From positions 401,844 through 465,843 of the forward strand of contig NW_006921532.1 in NCBI RefSeq assembly GCF_000340215.1: a DNA stretch of 64,000 nucleotides. The letters run 5' to 3'. Origin of the DNA: Pseudocercospora fijiensis CIRAD86. Its lineage: Eukaryota; Ascomycota; Dothideomycetes; Mycosphaerellales; Mycosphaerellaceae. This document shows, piece by piece, positions 46,324 through 55,039 of this stretch. Position 1 is the first letter of the stretch. Each line of letters begins with the position of its first letter. Position numbers and translations under genes: made by a program. The notes beneath the pieces are model-generated. The model was not told where the DNA came from, did no database searches, and saw only the letters and a program-made list of their open reading frames with translations.

Positions 46324-47710
46324 ATGGCATCCTCATTACGAACGCTCCTGCCGCGGAGCTCGAAGCAATTCAGCAGGAACTTCTCGAATACCGTGCGGTC
46401 GAGTGGTAGTAATCTTCAAAGACAACAGCGACGGCAATATAGTCTTCGCGCGCCCGATGCAGGAGACCCAAGATTAAGCAAAGTTGATGCCGGTGCACTC
46501 TCCATCACCAAAACCACAACCCCGAAACCAATCACTCCAAATGAGGAGCTCATCTTCGGACGAACATTCACAGATCACATGCTGTCGCTTGAATGGACAG
46601 CTGCAGACGGATGGCTTCCACCACGGATAACACCCTACCAAAACCTCTCACTAGACCCTGCGACTTGCGTGTTACACTATGCATTCGAAGCTTTTGAAGG
46701 AATGAAGGCGTACAAGGATAAAGATGGGGACGTGAGGCTGTTTCGACCAGACAAGAACATGGCGCGAATGAACAAGAGTGCTGCCCGGATAGCGCTTCCC
46801 ACATTCGATGGAAACGCTGTCATTGACTTGATCAAGCGCTTCGTCAAGCTCGAGGAGAGATTCATACCTTCGTGAGTGAGCTCGCGACTCGGGGCGGGCA
46901 TACGCATACTAACGAGATGGACCAGACAAAAGGGATACAGCTTATACATCAGACCCAACATCATCGGAACCCAAAGAACGCTCGGAGTGGGTCCTCCTGG
47001 CAGCGCTATGCTCTACGTGATCGCCTCTCCTGTAGGGCCTTACTACCCAACAGGTTTCAAAGCCGTATCACTAGAAGCCACTGACTACGCCGTTCGTGCC
47101 TGGCCTGGCGGTGTAGGTGCAAGCAAGCTCGGTGCCAACTATGCACCATGCATCGTCCCACAAATGCAAGCCGCGACTCGTGGCTTCCACCAAAATCTCT
47201 GGCTTTTCCGCGACATTGACCCGGATACTGGCAGAGAGGAGGACTTCGTTACAGAGGTTGGCACCATGAACTTATTCGCTGCGATTCAGAATAAGGATGG
47301 ACAGAAAGAGCTCATGACTGCGCCGCTCGATGGCACAATTCTTGAAGGCGTGGTACGAGATTCTGTCTTGACACTGGCGAAAGAGCGACTCGGACCTCGC
47401 GGCTGGAAAGTGTCTGAGAGACGGTTCCCGATGCGTGAACTCGTAGAAGCCGCGAATGAAGGCCGCCTGCTTGAAGTTTTTGGGTCTGGAACTGCGGCCA
47501 CTGTGTCTCCTGTGAGAGCGATCTCTTACCAAGGCGAACTGGTCGACTGTGGTCTTCCAGCTGGTGAGGAGGTCGGACCCATTGCTTTGCAGATGAAGAA
47601 CTGGATCGAAGGCATCCAGTACGGAGAGGAGGATCATCCATGGAGGTGAGTGATTCTCCAAAGATCGAGCGAGAGCCGCATACTAACTTCCTATCAGCGT
47701 GAAAGCATAA
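46324..47710 (+). CDS. Branched-chain amino-acid aminotransferase, mitochondrial type
   Basis: PLP enzyme that interconverts leucine, isoleucine and valine with their 2-oxo acids. Model: exon 1 46324-46871, intron 46872-46925 (GTGAGT...ATACTAACG...CCAG), exon 2 46926-47645, intron 47646-47697 (GTGAGT...ATACTAACT...CAG), exon 3 47698-47710; 426 residues. The 13-base last exon gives the ending HPWSVKA; reading through would instead end HPWR. An Arg/Ser-rich N-terminus ([20 protein letters not shown]) suggests mitochondrial import. Motifs: [41 protein letters not shown], the PLP-lysine region [22 protein letters not shown] and [11 protein letters not shown]. All key parts present. Which of the family's paralogues this is was not decided. 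Confidence 0.93.
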
Positions 47711-48128
47711 GCATTGCTTGCAACGGACCCACATGGCTTGAGGAGCCTATGCTGCGCATTCAGAGGCAGCATTGTGGCGTTGTATATTGCCCCATAGAAT
47801 CTGTATCTTACGACTCAAGGCGCCCAGAGGCCGATGCGGTCACTTCAATACTATTGACTTCAGTCTCAATTGCATTCTCCCGACAGCGAACCATAAGCTC
47901 AAGTGTGATATGTATTCCCGCGAGTCGTCGAATGTCTTATGACTATCGGTGCTGCTCGTCTTTCTGAACAGCTTCTATTACGACTTCTTTGATCTCTAGA
48001 TTGGTTACAGACCGAGCAGAATGGTTTCGGGGACCCGAATCGCAAAGCTTTTGCCCCATCATCTACAACGCACCTTCCTTCGCCTCAATCCCCCCTCAAA
48101 CCTCCTTCTCACGACATCTTCCCCAACC
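47711..48128. other. Downstream flank of the aminotransferase gene; no gene seen
   Basis: Probably 3' UTR and spacer. Nothing else recognised. Confidence 0.4.
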
Positions 48129-48640
48129 TCACACATCATTCGCCTTATCCACCCCCATCAACCTCCCAGCAACAGGATCCACACACTCCATCGCAGAACC
48201 CAATTTCTCCCCCCTCTCATCCTTCCCCAACAAAAAAAAACCTATCTCATTCACCGCCGTCCTCTCCCCTACAGGACTCGTCCCTTTCGTCACCATGAAA
48301 AACTCCCCCCTCACCATCACGGTCCTCTGCTCCGTATCCACAATCATCTGCTGTACTTCGTTTGGAATCCTGAAGCCATTTTTGAGAGATGGGTGATGAA
48401 TTCCGACGCGGTCTTGGAGCCTCGGAGACTAGGTGTGCGGGATACGAAGGTTCTGTGGCCCCAGGTGATTTTGAAGGTTGGGTGGAGGTTTGAGAGGGTG
48501 TTGGAGGAGGAGGAGGAGGGAGGTGATGAAGTTTTGGGCGGTTGTTTGGAGGGTTGGGTAGAGAGGTTAGGGCATGATGGGGTTGGGGTTGGGGGTTGGT
48601 GGAGGGATGGAGATTTTGATGGTGAATGATATTGAGTTAG
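48129..48640 (-). pseudogene. Possible frameshifted SnoaL/NTF2-like protein gene
   Basis: Two adjacent minus-strand frames look like consecutive parts of one small protein. The upstream part (about 48640-48350) reads SNLHPTFKITWGHRTFVSRT and ASEFITHLSKMASGFQT. The downstream part (48347-48129) reads MIVDTEQRTVMVRGEFFMVT and NEIGFFLLGKDERGEKL. The pattern (hydrophobic helix, then paired beta strands with DTEQR-VMVRGEF) resembles fungal SnoaL/NTF2-like proteins. They can be joined only by shifting frame near 48355-48362, with no intron signals there. It is either a pseudogene, a base-call error, or a chance pair. Start codon not identified. Confidence 0.4.
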
Positions 48641-49394
48641 GTAAGAACAAGATGTCTCAAGGGATTGTAGATTTTCGAGGTCTAGTCTGGAGTAGAAAGG
48701 GGAATGGAAAGAAAAGTTCGACCGGAGGAGCAGTAGAGCTGGATGACACCCGCAGAGTTCGGATACATGTATATCAGAGCTATCGGAGTGCCTAGACCGA
48801 GTTGGTGGGCGAGTAATAATGTGGCGCTCTGTAGCTTGCTCTGGGAAGTACTGTAATACCAAGGCCAGGCTGAACTGCTTCGGAGAATCGCTGCTTAGCA
48901 AGTTCTATGTTCGTGGGAGTTGGACCATACTTCAGAATATCGGGGATCGGCAGCTACGCAAAGTAGGACGGCACGAACAGTGCAAGCTGTTGGGTTTGCG
49001 TTCGGTGCCGGGATGAAGAATCGACGTGAAGTGAACGCGTGGAGAGGTTGAAACAGGGGTCCAAGCGTCCGTGCACTCCGATGACGACATTTCCGGAAAC
49101 GCCAGTCAGCAATCAGTTGCACCTCACATCACGGTCATCACGGCGATAGTCACAGCAAACTACATATACATGTAGCTGGAAGACTCCAGCATAAGGCTTG
49201 CTACACTACATCCTCCTCAACCTCAGGTGTCGCGTGCCATTGCCCTTGCCCTCGCACCACCCGGCGCCAGGACCTCCGCCCCGCGGCCTCACAAGCACAG
49301 CCTCACAGCTGGAGTCCTTCCTTCATCACAACTCCAAAAACCAATCCATAGCGCCGCGCATCGCATCAACACCAACCATCTGCCAACTCCAAAA
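48641..49394. other. Upstream region of the membrane protein gene
   Basis: No gene supported. A frame runs in from upstream of 49395 without stops, but the first convincing start for the membrane protein is 49395. Confidence 0.4.
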
Positions 49395-50264
49395 ATGGCC
49401 GACCACGACATCTCCATCTCAGGCTGGCAAGAAGCCTGGCTCGAGCGCACCCACCCTCAACTCTTCCAATACTGCCTCACATTAATCTACACCCTCTCCG
49501 CAATCTCACTCTTCCTAAGCATAAAATCCCTCCTCCTCACCCGAAAATGCCGACGTGAACTCCTCCAAAACCCATCCTCACGCGCCGCAACCTTCGCGGC
49601 CTGCGACAAGAAAATGCGCGGAATCACACGCTGCCAATTCCTGGTCTCTTCTCTCTTCTGCTTCCACACCCTGGCGATCTGGCTCGTCGATGCAGGCATA
49701 AGTGTGTTCGCAGTATGGAAAGACGTCGATGCGAACCCCGAAGCCTACACACCGCAACTCTGGCTAGATCTTGGAATTGCCAGCATCAGCATGCTCGGGA
49801 TTTTCATCTTCGTGTTCCTGGTATTCCCCATGCTGCAACTCCTGCTTTTCAGCTGGGCCTTCGCGAAATTCCGTCCAACCAAGAAGCAAACCAGTTGTGA
49901 GAACGGGACGTTGGGAGCACATATCCCCGAACTACGCACGCTCACGACACATCTAGCGCAGATGTGGATGATGGCTGGATTCCTACTCATGGCGTTCTGG
50001 CCGGTATATTTCAAGTCGCCTCTTCGATTGACGATTGCCGAGGCGATTTACGGAAGTGGGTTGGCGTGGTCTCATGTGGCGATGATGTTGAACTGGAGGT
50101 CTGAGGAGATTGCAAATCTTGAGATCAAGCCGAGGATGAGTGTGAAGGATGCTGTGTTGCTTTATGGGCAGCATGGAATGGCTCTTCCGTTCAGGAAGAC
50201 GGAGGAGCATGTTTTGCCCAAGTTTGATGATGAGAAGCAGGCGTTGCTTGGTGATGGCTCTTGA
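49395..50264 (+). CDS. Multispanning membrane protein of unknown function
   Basis: Single exon. Starting at ATG 49395 (MADHDISISGWQEAWLERTH) gives 289 residues; the frame stays open 56 codons further upstream, but that part is Pro/Ser-rich and unlike coding sequence. About five hydrophobic segments: near 25-47 (LTLIYTLSAISLFLSIKSLL), 80-102 (FLVSSLFCFHTLAIWLVDAG), 126-150 (ASISMLGIFIFVFLVFPMLQ), 190-210 (WMMAGFLLMAFWPVYF) and 222-236. The tail is charged and cytosolic-looking. I do not recognise the family. Convergent with the secreted repeat-protein gene at 50800-52162. Confidence 0.8.
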   Translation: MADHDISISGWQEAWLERTHPQLFQYCLTLIYTLSAISLFLSIKSLLLTRKCRRELLQNPSSRAATFAACDKKMRGITRCQFLVSSLFCFHTLAIWLVDAGISVFAVWKDVDANPEAYTPQLWLDLGIASISMLGIFIFVFLVFPMLQLLLFSWAFAKFRPTKKQTSCENGTLGAHIPELRTLTTHLAQMWMMAGFLLMAFWPVYFKSPLRLTIAEAIYGSGLAWSHVAMMLNWRSEEIANLEIKPRMSVKDAVLLYGQHGMALPFRKTEEHVLPKFDDEKQALLGDGS

Positions 50265-50799
50265 GGGGGTGGATGAGCTATGTCAGGTCTGACTTGGATA
50301 TTCGACACCCCAAGCAGATCAAATCAACGAGGACTTCCCATGACGGTGCATGGAATTCCTTAATTTCGTATTTCCTTCGGGGATGAGAGCTGGCGACGCA
50401 TCATGGCGTCTTGGAATTTTCTCGACTGCTTCTGATGTAACACATTCGACGATGGCAGTGCAGGGGCGTGAAAAGAAGAGACCATGAAGTTGCAAAAGCG
50501 CGAAGTTGGATCTCCAAAAAAAAGGACGGATGGTTCTGGTTCGAATGGCTGCTATAAGATTCTCCTTTTTCAACTTTTCAATAGCCGAGAGACTGTTCTT
50601 AAAAAGAAATGAATGGATGTGATATCAATTTTCAAATATAACAAACGAATGACTTGCTTTTTGAGCTTTGTGAGGCCCTCCTCTCTATATGATATAAATG
50701 ACATTTCCCCGGTCTCTTATAGGAGACCCAACAGAAGATTGTGCCATGCTTGCTAGCTAGCAGGTGGTAATCCTGATCCACCACTCCGTCCCCCCTTAT
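50265..50799. other. Convergent intergenic region
   Basis: Holds both 3' UTRs. AT-rich between about 50.58 and 50.70 kb. No gene seen. Confidence 0.5.
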
Positions 50800-52162
50800 T
50801 TAGTCGAATACACTGACGATGGAACCAACAAGGGCGCCGCCTTTATTGATAAGATCTCCGATTTCGTCGTTGGTGACTTTGCGGCGCTCGATCTCGGCTG
50901 TGTGTTTATTCTTAGCGAGGTACGCATTAGCATAGATCATTGAAAGTATGAACTTCCACTCTCACGAGAGGAACTATCATCTCCCGGGCGGCTAGCTGAG
51001 GGGGATGACATATTGGCATGGATTTTCGTGGAGGGGAAATTTTGAAGGCATACCGTCACGCTTGTTGAAGAGGCCGACGACAGCAGCACCGAGGTTGCCT
51101 ACACCATCGACGATGTCTCCGATGTTGTCGCCACCTCGGAGCTTGCGCTCTTCAAGGATCTCCTCTGTTTACAGAATATTGGCCTATCGTTTCGTCGGGA
51201 ATAGATTATGGATACGTACCGTCACGCTTGTCGAAGAGGCCGATGATAGAAGCACCGAGGTTGCCTACACCATCGACGATGCCCCCGAGGTTGTCTCCAC
51301 CTCGGAGCTTGCGCTCTTCAAGGATCCCCTCTGTTTACAGAATATTAGCCTATCGTTTCGTCGGGAATAGATTATGGATACGTACCGTCCCGCTTGTCGA
51401 AGAGGCCGATGATAGAAGCACCGAGGTTGCCTACACCATCGACGATGCCTCCGATGTTGCCTCCACCTCTGCGGGCCTCGAGCACTAGATGACAGACAGA
51501 CGGTGTTGGCATATATGATATTCTGTTTGATGTTTCATGAAGGGGAGAGAAATACCTTTCTCCTCCTGTCTCTTGGAGAGAATCTTGCCCACGGTGTCCA
51601 AGACTGGAGCAATCAAGCTGAGAAGTGCCTCAGGGTCACGCTTGGAGACAGTAGTGACAGCAGTAGTAGTTCCACTGGCTGGAGCAGCAGCTGGAGCAGC
51701 AGCTGGAGCAGCAGCAGCAACAGCGTTGGTCTCGGCATTCTCGACAGTCGTAGCCTCTTTTTGCATGGCGGTGCTCATCTGCATGAGAGGGGCAGTAACC
51801 GACTGCAGAGCATCGAGGAGGTTTGGAATAGCAGAAACTTCCTGCTGAGCAATAGCAGCCACATCTTGCATTTCGTTGGTGAGCGAAGGCTCGGCGTTCT
51901 TCAGGTTCTGGGCAACTTTGGCGTCGGTGGCAGCATCGCCAGTGGACGAGGTCTCGACGACGGTGCGCTTTGGCAGGTTGGGAAGCTTGGAGTCACCAGT
52001 GTCAATACCAATTCGACCGAGATTGTAGCTCAACTATGATTTCAATTTAAGATTTAGATGGGGCAGTCGTTGGGGAGGTGGGCATCCTACCATCTGGGTG
52101 GGCACAGCCAAGCCTTGAACGGCGCAGAAGGCCAAGATGGCCGCAACCTTTGAAGCGTGCAT
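50800..52162 (-). CDS. Secreted repeat protein with Lys-Arg-delimited units (candidate Kex2-processed peptide precursor)
   Basis: Six-exon model: 52162-52091, 52033-51556, 51484-51386, 51330-51220, 51164-51054, 50897-50800; 969 coding bases, 322 residues, all joins in frame. Introns are 57, 71, 55, 55 and 156 bp. The N-terminus is a signal peptide (MHASKVAAILAFCAVQGLA). Lys-Arg pairs fall at 46-47, 155-156, 178-179, 214-215, 251-252 and 288-289. Between them lie an Ala-rich spacer (48-154), a short unit (DPEALLSLIAPVLDTVGKIL), then three related units with the core GIVDGVGNLGASIIGLF, and a diverged C-terminal unit ending GALVGSIVSVFD. Each repeat has an acidic, ERK/ARR-containing lead before the Gly-rich core. 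Processing at Lys-Arg by a Kex2-type protease is inferred. Function unknown: repellent, surface-active, signalling or effector peptides are possible. Confidence 0.82.
51054..51484 (-). repeat. Tandem exon-plus-intron duplication inside the secreted repeat-protein gene
   Basis: Two 166-bp units, 51385-51220 and 51219-51054, each made of a 55-bp intron followed by a 111-bp exon. The two introns differ at one base; the two exons differ at about eight. The preceding 99-bp exon (51484-51386) is a third, shortened copy. All exons are phase 1-1, so gain or loss of a unit keeps the frame. Confidence 0.92.
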
Positions 52163-52265
52163 AGTTTCGATGTAGAGAGGGAGGAATGTAGCTGATTGTC
52201 TTGCTGCTGTTGCCCTTGGTCGCTTGCTGCTGAGGAGTGTTCTGAAGGTGGCCTCCAAGGCGCAC

Positions 52266-52271
52266 TTTATA
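52266..52271 (-). promoter_or_regulatory. TATA box of the secreted repeat-protein gene
   Basis: TATAAA on the minus strand (context AGTATAAAGTGCG), about 104 bp upstream of the ATG at 52162. The leader between is rich in CAGCAGCAAG-type sequence, resembling strongly expressed fungal leaders. Confidence 0.6.
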
Positions 52272-53190
52272 CTGCTCGCGCGGCAGAGACGGGAGTGCTC
52301 ACTTGGCTGTTCAGGCCACACATGGAACCACGTTCGGTGGATTTGGAGAGGCTGTTTGCCTTCGAAAGTGGCCGTTTGCGAGTGCGGATGGTCGGTTCAT
52401 GCCTGCCAGATGGTGTTCTCGCCATTTTGGTTAGTCCTGAAGTGCGGGCTCGTGTGCAGTGCGCCCTGTCTAGCATGCTCTCGGTGACTGGATCCTCCAT
52501 CGACACACGAAGCATTCCGCAGAACGAGCCGGTGCAAGAGTGCGTCGATGCCTTGGTACGGAAGTCGTATATCGGAGGTCAAGCGCGTGGAGGAGCAGGT
52601 GGTGATCGGGACTGGAGGGAGAAGGGCGCTCGGCCGCCGTTCCTTATACGCCGTTCCTTATAGGTGTGCCCACTGAGTGGCTGTTTCCGGTTTCAGATCG
52701 GTGGGAGGCCTCACTAGGCCATTCAAGGTGTCCTGCACGAGCGGAGGCCAATGTGATGCGCGGAAGTATGGTTTCTTGTGACTGCGCACGGTCCTGAGGT
52801 TTACAGCGGCATAGGCATAGGCATTGCCTGATGCTGTTGTTGGAGCAGAGAATGCAAGCTTCTCAATTGCAGGCGGCAACGGAGCCTTTCACCGTTCGCT
52901 CACAAGGTTGAGGTCCGGCTGCCAAGCTGCCAAGGCTTTACTTGTACAGCTCTACGACCAGGGCCCCGAACTGCTAGTTAGTAGAATAACACTTGGTCGA
53001 CGGATGCTGCTTGTGAATGGCGGATCCGCGTGAATAATGCATGTGGTTCGACTGCCTGCGCCAAGATGAGCTAAGCTCACACTCTCCCGATGAACAGTGC
53101 TGCGACGTTAGCCTTCAACCAGAATAAAAAAAAATCTCCGTTCCCGTCCCAACTACACGAATGGCTTTGAAAGCTCTCTACATATGCTCA
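52272..53190. other. Intergenic region, no gene supported
   Basis: Frames on both strands overlap and lack motifs. The 13-base word GCCGTTCCTTATA occurs twice in close succession near 52.64-52.66 kb. Contains upstream regulatory DNA of the secreted repeat-protein gene. Confidence 0.4.
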
Positions 53191-53927
53191 TCATGTTCTC
53201 CATCTGATCTGCACGCCTTCTGCCCCAGCCACATTCTGAAGCAATTCCGAACCGAGGCACCACTTTGCTAGCAGCTTCGTTGTGTTGTCGAACCAGGGTG
53301 TGAGATATTCGCCTTCCCAGTACGCGGTGTCGACTGCTAGATCCAGTTGGATCGAGAGATCTTCGTGTGGTATCTTGTCCTGGATCTCTCGCGTGGCACG
53401 AAACAATGCCGCTTCGTAGATGGGAGACACCTTTGCCTGAAATGCTCTTTCTACGAATGGGCCTATCACACTCGCTATGCTGTTGCATGAAAGGAGCGAT
53501 CAGTAGATACTTGGAGCGCTCGATGGCTTGACACCTACGTTGGAAGGCCGACTTGGAACTTCACTCCTTTCGGAACCACGCCCTCCTCTCTCAGCTTGGT
53601 GAAAACCGCATAGCTCTCTATCGCAGCAGTATCATAGCCAGTCTCTATGTTGGCTCTCTTCAACTGTTCTACCCCATCGTTGATCTGCTCTTCTGTGAAC
53701 TGCTTCGCGCCAGCCTCCTGATTGTCCGAGAAATCCACCATCATAACCGGCGCCGCCTTGAACAGGTAATATTGGAACAGTGTGAAATAATGCCTACTGC
53801 CGGTCTCGCCATCGGGAATTCGTTTGAGTCGTGAAGGTAAGCCATTGATACATGCTCGGAAGACTGCTTCGGTATCGCTAAGAGGCACGCTGCCAACAAG
53901 GTGACATCCTTCGACGTTTGCTGACAT
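53191..53927 (-). CDS. Truncated member of a fungal MetE/UROD-like conserved family
   Basis: Model: exon 1 53927-53539, intron 53538-53480 (GTAGGT...CTACTGATC...AACAG), exon 2 53479-53191; 225 residues. The start MSANVEGCHLVGSVPLSDTE and the block RLKRIPDGETGSRHYFTLFQ match a fungal family resembling cobalamin-independent methionine synthase/UROD barrels. The join restores VKFQVGLPT-IASVIGPFVE, and exon 2 continues with EIQDKIPHEDLSIQLDLAVD. Members I recall are markedly longer; here the reading frame ends soon after the region around Gly-Val-Gln, so the C-terminal half of the barrel is missing. Either a decayed gene or a missed 3' exon. Probably not a working enzyme as written. Confidence 0.6.
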
Positions 53928-54653
53928 GGTGTCTGTAGAGGTGGAAAATATTCGGACTCACCATGCCAGTCGTCAATGTCACATCTATGTGCTGGCGACT
54001 GCAGCGCTTGGGACATCAGGCGTTCACGTTGCGTCCTTCCCGTCACTAGATACTGTAGCCTCGAGCTCTAATGCATGCATGAACAGCTGGGCCTCGGTCT
54101 TGATGACTAGGTAGATCAATGTCTTTGTTGCCAATCACGGCGCGTCTCGATCGCGTGCCATGGCTTCAGCCTTCCGATCTCGCCTGGTGGACTGTTCTGG
54201 GGAATCACAGCTTGGATGAAAGCCGGGAGTGTGGTGATGAATGTTGGGCCGCGCGACTATTCGTAAACGGTAAATCAGCCCCGGCTATTTACAAATCAAC
54301 GGACCCGGGCCGCTCCGGTCTCGGTGAGACTATATTGTTAGCAAACTATATAGTATAATATCGTATAGAGACCTCTAAAGCCCTTGCTAGCTGCTAAGTA
54401 GAATTACAATATAGGAAAGAGGAATACACTAGATAGTAGATATAGAACTAGATACTATAGCTACTCCTAGCTATTCTAGGTATACTACCTACCTAGCAAA
54501 TAGGGTACTACGACCGTCGTATCGACGTATAGCTCCTAAGCCTCCTACTATATAATCTTAGTATTATCTAGTACTACTACTAGCGCTATAGATACTAGCG
54601 GAGTTCTCGGAGGTACTAAAGGCCCCTATATAGATACCCTATTATACTACCTA
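53928..54653. other. Transition from gene island to repeat block
   Basis: Normal composition to about 54.3 kb, then an abrupt change to TA/TAG-rich RIP-type sequence. No gene seen. Confidence 0.5.
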
Positions 54654-54658
54654 TACTT

Positions 54659-54784
54659 ACTTAGAGTGTGTGTCCAGGTGTTAGGGTCTATTACATGCCT
54701 AATGCCTAAGGCTGCAACTGCTGCACTTTATCTTTAGACTTTCCGTAGATAGTCCTTCTTCTAAATACATTAGTTATATTAAGT
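54659..54784 (+). repeat. 5' LTR of the Copia element
   Basis: 126 bp. Aligns without gaps to 59869-59994 with seven differences, all transitions, six of them CA/TA or TG/TA pairs. Confidence 0.92.
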
Positions 54785-55039
54785 AGTTATAAGCCCCCTG
54801 CGTTTCTAACGCATATAACACGTTTACTACGTATTCTAATAGTTACTCCGATAGCTGCGTAGCTAGCGCTCGTTACTAAAAATTGCGCCGATACTATTAT
54901 CGTCGCTGCTACCCTCGCCGCCCTTCGAGTATTCTAGTAGGTACTAGTCCGACTCGAGTCGGTTATATAACAATAGTGTTAGCTGTCCGCTATACTAGAA
55001 TATAGGCGCGCCTATCGGCCGCCCCTTAAGACAAGTCTA

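Noticed and set aside
50525..50545. GGTTCGAATGG as a tRNA B box
   Set aside because: No matching A box, acceptor stem or cloverleaf could be built around it; no tRNA gene was supported anywhere in the window.
51054..51484. Regularly spaced near-identical repeats suggesting a CRISPR-like array
   Set aside because: The repeats are exon-intron units with splice signals and a continuous protein frame, in a eukaryotic genome; units are 166 bp.
52196..52663. Plus-strand open frame of 155 codons antisense to the promoter of the secreted repeat-protein gene
   Set aside because: It covers the leader and TATA box of a well-supported minus-strand gene and shows no protein-like features.
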